In this document: in pieces, positions 8,521-15,029 of the stretch
Numbering within the stretch: the stretch's first letter is position 1
How the letters are laid out: each line of letters opens with the position of its first letter
NCBI GenBank assembly: GCA_017545185.1
Contig: JAFWQJ010000069.1
Span: 1-64,000, forward strand
Direction: 5' to 3'
Length of the DNA: 64,000 nt
Source: Oscillospiraceae bacterium
Lineage (GTDB): Bacteria > Bacillota > Clostridia > Oscillospirales > Ruminococcaceae
Made by a program: the position numbers and the translations under genes
The notes under the pieces: generated by a model
The model's input: the letters and a program-made list of their open reading frames with translations, nothing else
What the model was told of the DNA's origin: nothing
Databases searched by the model: none

Positions 8521-9438
8521 ATGAAAGGCAAGCTGAAGCGTTATTTATCCGGTGACGGCGCAGTCGTCTGCGCGGTGCTGGAGGGCACGGAGATGTGCCG
8601 CGAAATGGAGCGCATCCACAAGACCTCTGCGGTCTGCACGGCCGCGCTCGGGCGGCTCTCCATGGCTGCCTCGCTGATCGGCTATACGCTGAAAGAGCCG
8701 GGCGATACCGTGACCGTCCGTCTGGACGGCGGCGGGCCTGCAGGCATTCTGCTGGCAGTCGCCGATGATCTCGGAAATGTCAAAAGCTACGCGGAAAACA
8801 AGCTTGTCGAGCTGCCGCTGAATGCAAAAGGCAAGCTGGACGTCGCCGGCGCTGTCGGCACGGACGGCACGATCTTCGTCATCAAGGATATCGGCATGAA
8901 GGAGCCGTATTCCGGCCAGACCGCGCTGGTCTCCGGCGAGATCGCCGAGGATGTGACGCAGTATTTTGCGGAGAGCGAGCAGATCCCGTCTGCCTGCGGG
9001 CTCGGCGTGCTGGTCGATCCCGACCTGACGGTCAACTGCGCGGGCGGCTATCTGATCCAGCTGCTGCCGTTTGCGCCGGAATCGGATATCGTGCAGCTTG
9101 AGGCGAACCTGAAAGACGTCACCAGCGTGACCGATCTGCTGCGCGCCGGCATGACAGCGGACGATATTGCGAAGAAGCTGCTTGCCGGACTGAACCCGGA
9201 GCTGCTCGATGAATCCGAGCCTGCGTATGCCTGCGACTGCTCCCGTGAGCGCACCGAGCGGATGCTCCGCGCACTGGATGTGCAGACGCTCCGCGATATG
9301 GCGGACGAGATGCCGGAGATCGAGGTCTGCTGTCATTTCTGCACGAATAAGTATGTGTTCACGCCGGAGGAAGTCCGCCGCATGGCAGAGGATAAGGAGC
9401 GGCTCGCAGCAGAGAAAACTGCCGGCAACGAAAGTTAA
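8521..9438 (+). CDS. hslO: Hsp33 redox-regulated chaperone
   Basis: A 305-residue holdase activated by oxidation and unfolding in the cytoplasm. The N-terminal domain carries the family motif GRLSMAASLIGYTLK and RLDGGGPAGILL. The C-terminal redox switch has the four zinc-ligating cysteines: Cys238-x-Cys240 (CDCSRER) and Cys271-x-x-Cys274 (CHFC), with one extra cysteine at 270. Length is normal. ATG 8521 follows AAAGGAG with suitable spacing. Confidence 0.95.
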   Translation: MKGKLKRYLSGDGAVVCAVLEGTEMCREMERIHKTSAVCTAALGRLSMAASLIGYTLKEPGDTVTVRLDGGGPAGILLAVADDLGNVKSYAENKLVELPLNAKGKLDVAGAVGTDGTIFVIKDIGMKEPYSGQTALVSGEIAEDVTQYFAESEQIPSACGLGVLVDPDLTVNCAGGYLIQLLPFAPESDIVQLEANLKDVTSVTDLLRAGMTADDIAKKLLAGLNPELLDESEPAYACDCSRERTERMLRALDVQTLRDMADEMPEIEVCCHFCTNKYVFTPEEVRRMAEDKERLAAEKTAGNES

Positions 9439-9472
9439 AACAAAAATATATGTCGCATCCCGAAAAAAGCAC

Positions 9473-9501
9473 TTGACAAACAGCGCAAAATAAGCTATAA
9501 T
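9473..9501 (+). promoter_or_regulatory. Promoter of the tRNA operon
   Basis: TTGACA at 9473-9478 and TATAAT at 9496-9501, 17-bp spacer, both perfect. It lies 30 bp before the first tRNA and drives tRNA-Val, -Asp, -Gly and -Cys. Confidence 0.92.
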
Positions 9502-9531
9502 AATAAGGCGCTGTTCAAACAGCGGATGTGC

Positions 9532-9604
9532 GGAAGCTTAGCTCAGCTGGGAGAGCATCTGCCTTACAAGCAGAGGGTCACAGGTTCGAGCCCTGTAGTT
9601 TCCA
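9532..9604 (+). tRNA. tRNA-Val (anticodon TAC)
   Basis: Cloverleaf with acceptor arms GGAAGCT/AGTTTCC (one G-T pair), D-arm GCTC/GAGC, anticodon loop CTTACAA (TAC) and T-arm with TTCGAGC. No CCA is encoded. Confidence 0.96.
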
Positions 9605-9612
9605 TTTGATAT

Positions 9613-9686
9613 GGCCTGGTAGTTCAGTTGGTTAGAACGCCGCCCTGTCACGGCGGAGGTCGTGGGTTCGAGTCCCATCCAGGTCG
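9613..9686 (+). tRNA. tRNA-Asp (anticodon GTC)
   Basis: Acceptor GGCCTGG/CCAGGTC, anticodon loop CTGTCAC (GTC), T-loop TTCGAGT. No CCA is encoded. Second gene of the operon. Confidence 0.96.
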
Positions 9687-9714
9687 CTTCGCTGAACTGC
9701 TTTCAGCGATCCAT

Positions 9715-9787
9715 GCGGATTTAGCTCATCTGGTAGAGCGCCACCTTGCCAAGGTGGAGGTAGCGGGTTCGAGCCCCGTAATCCGCT
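9715..9787 (+). tRNA. tRNA-Gly (anticodon GCC)
   Basis: Acceptor GCGGATT/AATCCGC, anticodon loop TTGCCAA (GCC), T-loop TTCGAGC. No CCA is encoded. Confidence 0.96.
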
Positions 9788-9794
9788 TCATCAC

Positions 9795-9868
9795 GGCGCG
9801 ATAGCCAAGTGGTAAGGCAATGGTCTGCAACACCGTGATCACCAGTTCAAATCTGGTTCGCGCCTCCA
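9795..9868 (+). tRNA. tRNA-Cys (anticodon GCA), integration target
   Basis: Acceptor GGCGCGA/TCGCGCC, anticodon loop CTGCAAC (GCA), T-loop TTCAAAT. CCA is encoded, unlike the other three tRNAs of the operon. The last 48 bases include the 46-bp segment repeated at 39925-39970, and the copy there is followed by CTT rather than CCA, so the encoded CCA was probably supplied by the incoming element. The gene remains intact. Confidence 0.96.
9821..9866 (+). repeat. attL, 46-bp direct repeat in tRNA-Cys
   Basis: Identical over 46 bp to 39925-39970. It spans the anticodon arm, T arm and 3' acceptor strand of tRNA-Cys, the usual target segment for tyrosine integrases. The integrase gene lies 1.7 kb inside this end. 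Confidence 0.95.
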
Positions 9869-10272
9869 CATTTAACTCGCAGCACTCGTTTCGGATAGCA
9901 CAAACTGTTCTGAGCGAAGCTGCGAGTTTGTGCTATACCCCGTATGTGTATAGTTATGTTCTGAATGCCCGCGCGGTTGTGAATCAAACAGGAAGCGTAT
10001 CATTGCATCGCCGTTTCCTGCAACTTCTTGTTCATGGTCATCGCAACAGCAGCGTTCACCTGGCTGCCGTTCTGCCGCATCGAATCGCTCATGCCCTTAT
10101 CTGCTGTCCGGTGAAGCGGACGCTGATTGTTGATCCCGGATCGGGACAGGGAATCTTCGCGGATGCGCAGACGTCGCTAGTGAGACTTCTCACCGGCTTG
10201 CACACCGTCATGAAGGAAGTTCGGTCATTCAAAAGCTATTCAGTTTTCAAGATGCGACAGCGAACAGAAAAC
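9869..10272. other. Left-end non-coding region of the element
   Basis: No convincing gene. The segment 9872-9945 holds nested inverted repeats: AACTCGCAGC near the left and its complement, plus TAGCACAAA (9896-9904) facing TTTGTGCTA (9927-9935). The latter pair are the half-sites of the palindrome found at three gene ends. A minus-strand open stretch at 10000-10176 ends in a stop at 10000 and is cut by TAG at 10177. It could be a protein remnant; the only start in it gives a 30-residue peptide (ATG at 10092), too short to call. The region probably contains integrase arm sites, which I cannot define from sequence alone. Confidence 0.5.
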
Positions 10273-10314
10273 AAAAAATCAAGCCCTTCAGACAGCGCAA
10301 ACAGACTGAAAGGC

Positions 10315-10344
10315 TTGACAAGTGTATACTGAATGTGGTATAAT
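10315..10344 (+). promoter_or_regulatory. Promoter of the plus-strand antisense RNA
   Basis: TTGACA (10315-10320) and TATAAT (10339-10344), 18-bp spacer. The -35 box overlaps the terminator of the converging minus-strand RNA. Confidence 0.8.
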
Positions 10345-10350
10345 AAGACC

Positions 10351-10456
10351 ACAAAAAGTAGCATTCTCACTAAGTCATTCAGATGTTCGAGCATCTGTCT
10401 GATTATGGGATAAATTGCGACGCCAATCGCAGTTTATCCTGTGGGGGTGCTTTTTT
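10351..10456 (+). ncRNA. Plus-strand antisense RNA of the convergent pair
   Basis: About 105 nt from the promoter at 10315-10344 to a T-run at 10451-10456. It contains a small hairpin (10380-10385 with 10392-10397) and a 13-bp stem (10408-10420 with 10427-10439, one G-U pair) typical of stable antitoxin or countertranscript RNAs. It is entirely complementary to the minus-strand RNA. No start codon with a ribosome site lies in it. Confidence 0.65.
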
Positions 10457-10579
10457 GCTTAGAGCACCGCTATACATATATTATACCATATTTTTCACGA
10501 TTTGTAAAGGGGTTATGCAAAATTTACATTTCGTAATTGTGCACAAATATCGCTTTCACAAACTGGATACAATCGCAAC

Positions 10580-10610
10580 AAAAAAGGACGCACCCATGCG
10601 GATGCGTCCT
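10580..10610 (-). terminator. Terminator of the integrase/recombinase gene set
   Basis: An 8-bp stem AGGACGCA/TGCGTCCT (10585-10592 with 10603-10610) is followed on the minus strand by CTTTTTTG. It ends leftward transcription after the small gene at 10649-10822. Confidence 0.85.
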
Positions 10611-10624
10611 CTATTTTTCGCTCC

Positions 10625-10650
10625 AAATTGTGCTACATGTAGCACAATTT
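10625..10650. repeat. 26-bp perfect palindrome abutting a stop codon (copy 1)
   Basis: A perfect palindrome centred on TGTGCTACATGTAGCACA. It overlaps the stop codon of the leftward gene ending at 10649 and precedes that gene's terminator. Near-identical copies occur at 22529-22548 and 29738-29755, also directly after stop codons. Confidence 0.85.
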
Positions 10651-10822
10651 AGTGATTGTCACCGGCTGACGGTATGGAATCTGCGTCTGCCGGTTTTGCC
10701 ATTTTATTTCTTGCAGCCATTGCTTCAGCTCTGCGCAGCATAAGCTGCTGCTGTGTCGGCGTGAGCTGATCCCACAGCTTTGCGAGTGTTTCCAGTCCGT
10801 TTTCATTTGGCTTATTTTCCAT
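10649..10822 (-). CDS. Small hypothetical protein downstream of the serine recombinase
   Basis: A 57-residue protein of unknown function. It is mostly helical by composition: a Glu/Leu-rich segment (LETLAKLWDQLTPTQQQLMLRRAEAMAARNK), then a polar Asp/Ala/Pro tail. I start it at ATG 10822, nine bases after GGAGAGG; this overlaps the recombinase stop by 11 bp and suggests coupling. In-frame ATGs upstream (10834, 10849, 10861) have no ribosome site. It may be an accessory protein of the recombinase, which is inference from the overlap. Confidence 0.6.
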   Translation of the reverse strand: MENKPNENGLETLAKLWDQLTPTQQQLMLRRAEAMAARNKMAKPADADSIPSAGDNH

Positions 10823-11402
10823 GCTTTTCATCCTCTCCGAAGAATCCATATTTTCGTGCAAGCCGATAAAAGCGGTTTGGCTTCATGCCGAGACGTCGCT
10901 GTGTTTCCGCAGCGGTCTGTGAACCGGCTCTCCATTTTTTGCATTCGGAACAAAAGAAATGTTCATCAAGCGGCAGCGGCTTCCTGCCTTTGTACTTCCC
11001 AGCTGCCTTGGCGATCCGGATGCCTTCCTGCTGCCGTTCCCGGATTGTTTCACGTTCCAGCTCTGCCAGCGCAGCAAAGACGGTCAGCATAAATCTGCCC
11101 TGCGGTGTATCAGTATCCAGATTCTCCTTCAGGCTGACAAGCCGGACGGCCTTCTCCTTCAGCGCACCGACGATCTGAAGCATATCGACGGTGCTGCGGG
11201 CAAGCCGGGAAAAATCTGTCACGATGACGGTATCTCCTTCCCTGACATAAGCAAACATTGCTTGCAGCTGCGGACGCCTGGCATTCTTCCCGCTCAGTTT
11301 ATCAAGATAGACCTTCTCAACACCCTGTTCCCGAAACGCTGCGAGCTGTCGTTCCTCGTTCTGATCCTCAGACGAAACACGGGCATATCCGATACGAGCC
11401 AT
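10812..11402 (-). CDS. Serine recombinase (resolvase/invertase family)
   Basis: A 196-residue small serine recombinase. The catalytic Ser lies in the N-terminal IGYARVSSEDQNEERQ; FSRLARST, the conserved arginine segment, and the long E helix (AALAELERETIRERQQEGI) follow. The C-terminal helix-turn-helix is ETQRRLGMKPNRFYRLARKYGF. A CSEC pair (FFCSECKKW) between the E helix and the HTH is unusual for this family and could bind metal. ATG 11402 is chosen over 11465 because MARIGYARVSS is the canonical start and GAGGGG precedes it. It could act as a resolvase or invertase for the element; no obvious recombination site pair was identified. Confidence 0.9.
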   Translation of the reverse strand: MARIGYARVSSEDQNEERQLAAFREQGVEKVYLDKLSGKNARRPQLQAMFAYVREGDTVIVTDFSRLARSTVDMLQIVGALKEKAVRLVSLKENLDTDTPQGRFMLTVFAALAELERETIRERQQEGIRIAKAAGKYKGRKPLPLDEHFFCSECKKWRAGSQTAAETQRRLGMKPNRFYRLARKYGFFGEDEKHGK

Positions 11403-11518
11403 ATTATCCCCTCTTTCTTGCATATAAGTTATGCCGTATTTTTGCAATGTGCGAAAATACGGCATTGGATTCTATTGAAACACTTTCCCGGCACTCCCCA
11501 AGGGTATACCTCAATGCA

Positions 11519-12643
11519 TCATAATGACGCAGCAGCCGCACCGTCGGCTTCCGCCAGCAGTGCAACTGCCCGCGCTTCCTGTTCCTGAATGGAGTGAATG
11601 TAAATGTCATAAGTGATTTTTACGCTGGAATGACCGAGAATGCTGCTTACAGTCTTTACTTCGACACCCTGCGCAAATAAATTCGTTGCAAACGTGTGCC
11701 GGAATACATGAAAGCCCCGAACCGGAACCTGTGCTCTGCGAAAGATGCGCTGCATCATTCGACGGATGCTCGCATAAGAACAGAATGCACCGTGCCGGTT
11801 CGGAAACACCAAATCAGTATCCGGTCTTTTGCGCAATGCTGTCAATGCCTGCATTGCCGCATGATTCAGATGAACGACCCGGTCACTCGTCCTGGTTTTC
11901 ACGGAATTTTGCTCAATCGTCAGATAATGCGGCTCATCGGCCTTTCCGGAGCGGTTGCGGACAGACTTGATATTTTTTCGGATTCGCACAAACCGATGCT
12001 TCCGGTCAATGTCACCCCAACGCAACGCCAGGGCTTCACCGATCCGCAGGCCGGTGTTCAGCAGGAACGGCAGCAGCGGCGCAAGCGGTTCCGATTCACC
12101 GCAATCGTTTTTCTCATAGCTTGCCTTGATGATGCGTTCACACTCTGCCGGAGTGAACGTAACAACATCCCGGAGATTCCGTCCGTTGTTTCTCGGAAGA
12201 ACAGTCCGATCCCGAATGTTGTTCACCGGCATCAGATCATGCAGAACGGCATAATCAATGATTGCATTCAGGCTTTGAAAAGCCTTCGTCAAGGTGCTGT
12301 ATGAATAGGCTTCGGCCAGCTCGTCGATCCAGTCCTGCACACAGGCCGGATCCAATTCATCCAGCCGCAGCTGCCCGAAAAAAGGAAGAATCTGATTCTG
12401 CACAGTCGCTTCAAGCCGGTCATACGAGCTGCTTTTCACAACTGAGGATTTCATTTTCAGCCATTTTGCAGCAACAGCCTCAAACTTCGTTCTGTTCCCG
12501 GTTTCCTGCATGGATGCTGCGGGCAGCAATACGGTCAGCTGCACGCACACTTCGCGGTTCTCTGCTGCTGTGTGTTCTGCAAGGATCCGGAAATCCCGAA
12601 TCTGCAATCCCGGAAAAATTGCGGTAACGCTTTGCATATCCAT
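11519..12643 (-). CDS. int: Tyrosine integrase
   Basis: A 374-residue phage-type integrase that catalyses integration and excision at tRNA-Cys. The first 55 residues are poorly matched. The SAM-like core-binding domain spans about 55-150 and the catalytic domain 160-360 with Arg200 (NTGLRIGEAL), Lys249, His312-x-x-Arg315 (HVFRH), His338 (LGHSS) and nucleophile Tyr348 (in TYDIYIH). ATG 12643 lies behind GAAGGAG. It is 1.7 kb from attL, the usual position for an integrase. No separate xis gene is recognised nearby. Confidence 0.95.
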   Translation of the reverse strand: MDMQSVTAIFPGLQIRDFRILAEHTAAENREVCVQLTVLLPAASMQETGNRTKFEAVAAKWLKMKSSVVKSSSYDRLEATVQNQILPFFGQLRLDELDPACVQDWIDELAEAYSYSTLTKAFQSLNAIIDYAVLHDLMPVNNIRDRTVLPRNNGRNLRDVVTFTPAECERIIKASYEKNDCGESEPLAPLLPFLLNTGLRIGEALALRWGDIDRKHRFVRIRKNIKSVRNRSGKADEPHYLTIEQNSVKTRTSDRVVHLNHAAMQALTALRKRPDTDLVFPNRHGAFCSYASIRRMMQRIFRRAQVPVRGFHVFRHTFATNLFAQGVEVKTVSSILGHSSVKITYDIYIHSIQEQEARAVALLAEADGAAAASL

Positions 12644-12672
12644 TATTTTGTTCTCCTTCTGGTTCTGTAATA

Positions 12673-12706
12673 TAAAAACCGTCCGAAGAAATCTCCGAAC
12701 GGTTTT
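12673..12706 (-). terminator. Terminator after the toxN-like gene
   Basis: AAAACCGTCCG and CGAACGGTTTT arms (12675-12685 with 12696-12706, one mismatch) with a T-rich 3' side on the minus strand. It separates the toxin gene from the integrase. Confidence 0.8.
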
Positions 12707-12710
12707 GTGC

Positions 12711-13493
12711 TTATTTCAATGCAAGCGCGGATTGAGCCGGTTCCAGGATGCGTTTCACAAGGGCGGTGTCGGAAGTCAAGTGCTGAAGGATCAGCCCCTT
12801 TTCACCTTTGCGGATCACATGAAGCAGATCGGGCTGACCGGCGACCAGCTTTGCTTCATCCGGTGAGATTGCCCGATACTGGATTTCGTCTTTCGTGAAA
12901 AAGGCGGAAAGCGTATTTCCACTGCCAAGGCCGTTCCGCAGCAAGATGCGCTTCCGATCTTCCAGCGGGACGGAGATGCTGTGCGAATTGCAGTATGTCA
13001 GATACGCATTTTCCAGCAGCGGGAAATCACAGCTATTGGCTGCCAGGGCGGGATTGGATTTCGTGACAACCTGTCTGTGGATTCTTTCTGCAATCCGCAG
13101 AATCTTTGCTTGATTCCGGAAACAAAACGCACGCTCTTTTGCAATAAGCTGCTGTTCGCCCTGCGAAGCAATGCTGCGGATATTCAAGCGCGTTAAGGCG
13201 GCATCCGGAACAGGAATCATGTATGGGAAGCGCAGCGTGCCTTTCACTTTGACATGATCCGAAGGAACGGTAATCTGAAGGTTGTAATTTGAGGACTTGT
13301 TCGTTTTTGACGAAACAGGTACAAAATAATTGATTCCGTCAATCTGCAAGACCGATCCGAACATAAACTTATTCCGATTTTCATACACAACATTGGGAAC
13401 GTGAGAAGAACCGTGTACGGCTGTCTCGGCAGTTTGCAAGTATGAAACATAAGCAGGATCCACGTAATAAAAATCAAGAGCAGGCGCGGGCAT
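12711..13493 (-). CDS. Type III toxin, ToxN/AbiQ-like endoribonuclease with C-terminal extension
   Basis: A 260-residue protein. Residues 1-168 fit the ToxN/AbiQ/CptN fold: DFYYVDPAYVSYLQ at the start, GSVLQIDGINYFVPVSS, LRFPYMIPVP, and CDFPLLENAYL at the end. In these families the toxin is an RNase that cuts cellular RNAs and its own repeat RNA, which then inhibits it. Residues 169-260 form an extra domain I do not recognise; known ToxN and AbiQ proteins end near 170-185. ATG 13493 follows GGGGAGGATTGTT; the longer open frame would run into the RNA repeats. The gene sits directly downstream of the repeat RNA and its attenuator. Likely roles are element maintenance and abortive infection. Confidence 0.88.
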   Translation of the reverse strand: MPAPALDFYYVDPAYVSYLQTAETAVHGSSHVPNVVYENRNKFMFGSVLQIDGINYFVPVSSKTNKSSNYNLQITVPSDHVKVKGTLRFPYMIPVPDAALTRLNIRSIASQGEQQLIAKERAFCFRNQAKILRIAERIHRQVVTKSNPALAANSCDFPLLENAYLTYCNSHSISVPLEDRKRILLRNGLGSGNTLSAFFTKDEIQYRAISPDEAKLVAGQPDLLHVIRKGEKGLILQHLTSDTALVKRILEPAQSALALK

Positions 13494-13509
13494 AACAATC
13501 CTCCCCTCG

Positions 13510-13541
13510 GTAAACAAAAGGACGGTCAGCGACCGTCCTTT
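13510..13541 (-). terminator. Attenuator hairpin between antitoxin RNA and toxin gene
   Basis: A perfect 11-bp stem (13517-13527 with 13531-13541) with a 3-nt loop, followed on the minus strand by TGTTTACC. In type III systems such a leaky terminator sets the RNA excess over toxin mRNA. Confidence 0.9.
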
Positions 13542-13553
13542 GTGATTGCTTTT

Positions 13554-13717
13554 GGGCTGCACTTTCTGGACGAGCGGCAGTAGCTCCTAGACAAGGGCTG
13601 CACTTTCTGGACGAGTGGCAGTAACTCCTAGATAAGGGCTGCACTTTCTGGACGAGCGGCAGTAGCTCCTAGATAAGGGCTGCTCTTTGTAGACGAGCGG
13701 CAGTAGCTCCTAGAGAT
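13554..13717 (-). ncRNA. Type III antitoxin RNA, four tandem 41-nt repeats
   Basis: Units begin at 13554, 13595, 13636 and 13677, exactly 41 bp apart. The three units nearest the toxin are almost identical and the promoter-proximal one is more divergent. The array is transcribed leftward from a consensus promoter, ends at the attenuator and is followed by the toxN-like gene: the defining layout of type III toxin-antitoxin loci. Each repeat, excised by the toxin, would form one inhibitory RNA unit. There are no spacers, which rules out CRISPR. Confidence 0.92.
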
Positions 13718-13784
13718 GAGCAATCCAACATCACGAAAAGCCGCGACTGCGGTAATTGAAGTTTCCGCAGCTTTCCGCAGCGTT

Positions 13785-13813
13785 ATTATATCATATTTTC
13801 AGCCGGCTGTCAA
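13785..13813 (-). promoter_or_regulatory. Promoter of the type III antitoxin RNA and toxin
   Basis: Minus-strand TTGACA (13808-13813) and TATAAT (13785-13790), 17-bp spacer, perfect consensus. The expected start is near 13778, about 60 nt upstream of the first repeat. Confidence 0.92.
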
Positions 13814-13992
13814 TATCTTTCCGTCAAAAAAAGAAAAAATGACGCTGCGCCCCAAACCGGCCTGTACCGCCGCCCGCGCTGATCCAAACCGCAAGCGAAA
13901 AGAAATTTCAAAAAACAAGCCGCAGTATATAGTTATACTTAAAGTAAACTCATAATTTCTTTTTCTTTGAAGGAAGAAAGAATTGGGTATCT

Positions 13993-14769
13993 TTAATGAG
14001 CCACATTTTCAGGACTGCCCCTTCCGAAAAAATTGCATTCCGGACTGCCACGACCAGAAAAAACACTTGACAATTCTCCCGATCTGTGATATACTGTGCT
14101 TGTGATATTATGCTTTACAGAACTTTCGTCCTCTGTAAGCACACCGAAGAAGCTGATCTTGCACATCAGCTTCTTCTTTTTTATGCTTCCGCGCACGTAT
14201 AGAACAATACTGTAACGGTTATCCACAAACACCTTTTTATTTTCCTTCGATCTTCTGTGATACCGCACGATGAAATGCCCCTTGACAAGCTCATTGACGG
14301 TCTGGATCACAACCTCACGCTTCATGCCGGTCTGCGCTGCAATGTCATTATAGCTGTTCCAGCAATAGCCAAGGGAAGGACTGAAGGACTTACAGATAAA
14401 GAGATAGACGAACAGCTGACGCGGCACGAGCTGGCCGAACACTCTGCGTTCTGCGTAGAAGTAACCGTCTGTCATAGGGAGCTGCTTGATTCCGTAATAG
14501 TATGTCCCTTTATATCCGCCGTGCTTCACGCTGCGTTGCAGCTGCGTAACAAAGCCCTTTGCAATCAGGCCAGATATGACCTTTTTGACCGTCTGGACAG
14601 AGCTGATCCCGCAATTTTCTCCGATTGTTGTTTGCTTAACATGGACAACAGCCTCACGATTCAGCGTTTGTTCGTCAGCGCGGATGCTGCACAGATAAGT
14701 ATACACGCACAGCTCCTTTACGCTAAGTCCTTGTCCGAAGATCTGATTGCTCAATTTGAACAGGCTCAT
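13993..14769 (-). CDS. Winged-helix DNA-binding protein, replication-initiator-like
   Basis: A 258-residue protein with two helix-turn-helix segments: LSVKELCVYTYLCSI...TTIGENCGISSVQTVKKVISGL near 15-70, and a second around SYNDIAAQTGMKREVVIQTVNELV near 140-165. This doubled layout resembles plasmid initiators and DnaD-like proteins. The basic KKKK segment near 200 is followed by a low-complexity tail with two GRGSPE copies. That tail lies exactly over an antisense RNA gene (14102-14182), so it may be read-through rather than ancestral protein. Its ATG overlaps the TGA of the preceding small gene. The replication role is inferred from fold and from the antisense RNA. Confidence 0.6.
   Translation of the reverse strand: MSLFKLSNQIFGQGLSVKELCVYTYLCSIRADEQTLNREAVVHVKQTTIGENCGISSVQTVKKVISGLIAKGFVTQLQRSVKHGGYKGTYYYGIKQLPMTDGYFYAERRVFGQLVPRQLFVYLFICKSFSPSLGYCWNSYNDIAAQTGMKREVVIQTVNELVKGHFIVRYHRRSKENKKVFVDNRYSIVLYVRGSIKKKKLMCKISFFGVLTEDESSVKHNITSTVYHRSGELSSVFSGRGSPECNFFGRGSPENVAH
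14067..14095 (+). promoter_or_regulatory. Promoter of an RNA antisense to the initiator-like gene
   Basis: TTGACA (14067-14072) and TATACT (14090-14095) with a 17-bp spacer on the plus strand, inside a gene encoded on the minus strand. Confidence 0.7.
14102..14182 (+). ncRNA. Candidate countertranscript RNA antisense to 13993-14769
   Basis: An approximately 80-nt RNA with a complete expression signal: the promoter at 14067-14095, a 6-bp hairpin (TTACAG/CTGTAA, near 14115-14137), and a terminator with a perfect 12-bp stem (14146-14157 with 14165-14176) and six T residues (14177-14182). It is fully complementary to the mRNA of the initiator-like gene, the arrangement of plasmid copy-number countertranscripts. 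Expression and function are inferred. Confidence 0.65.
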
Positions 14770-15014
14770 GGTGCAGCCCTCCCTTCTATAATTTTCAAGA
14801 ATATATTGACCGGATCAAGAATAATATCCCCTTCATTCGACATTTCCTGTCTTGCAGCAAGAGCCATACCGGAAGGCTGCGCATCAGCATGAAAGCCGCA
14901 GCCTTCTCCGGACTGACCAAATACAAAGCCGTTCAGCTTATCGGTATTTCTGCGGTCAAGCTGGATGTTCTTTTTCATCTGATCGGCTGCGCCGAAGTAT
15001 AAATCTTTATCCAT
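14766..15014 (-). CDS. 82-residue VirB4-like P-loop fragment protein
   Basis: A short protein that matches only the Walker A region of VirB4 ATPases. LYFGAADQMKKNIQLDRR, then LNGFVFGQSGEGCGF, then GDIILDP corresponds to IYYGINRI..., NGFVYGTSGSGKS and EIIVIDPE in this element's own VirB4. The P-loop is degenerate: GQSGEGCG in place of GTSGSGKS, with the Lys lost. It has its own ribosome site (AAGGAATT) and its TGA overlaps the ATG of the initiator-like gene, so it seems maintained as a leader cistron. It may be a decayed duplicate of VirB4 or a conserved mini-protein that interacts with VirB4; sequence does not decide between these. Confidence 0.6.
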   Translation of the reverse strand: MDKDLYFGAADQMKKNIQLDRRNTDKLNGFVFGQSGEGCGFHADAQPSGMALAARQEMSNEGDIILDPVNIFLKIIEGRAAP

Positions 15015-15029
15015 TGTTTAATTCCTTTC

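Larger units (their letters stand above)
10273..10473 (-). ncRNA. Minus-strand RNA, probable relic of a type I toxin transcript
   Basis: The minus-strand promoter TTTACA (10503-10508) and TATAAT (10480-10485) have a 17-bp spacer and give a start near 10473. The transcript ends at a strong terminator: an 11-bp stem (10281-10291 with 10306-10316) followed by GATTTTTTG. It would be about 200 nt and fully covers the plus-strand RNA at 10351-10456. The layout matches the 3' region of holin-like type I toxin loci of Firmicutes, where a short antisense RNA overlaps the toxin mRNA's 3' end, but no toxin reading frame lies between promoter and overlap. The likeness to that family is from memory of its layout. 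Confidence 0.6.

Noticed and set aside
9895..9945. Intrinsic terminator at the element's left end
   Set aside because: Nested inverted repeats occur but no T-run follows on either strand; more likely protein-binding sites.
10383..10652. Plus-strand frame with a hydrophobic stretch, possible type I toxin
   Set aside because: It starts inside the structured antisense RNA, has no ribosome site and runs beyond the RNA's end through the opposite promoter and terminator.
13554..13717. CRISPR-like array of 41-bp repeats
   Set aside because: Units are contiguous with no spacers and no cas genes; the attenuator and ToxN-like gene make it a type III antitoxin RNA.
13716..13955. Plus-strand frame after the repeats
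   Set aside because: It covers the type III promoter and A-rich DNA, lacks a ribosome site and has basic low-complexity composition.
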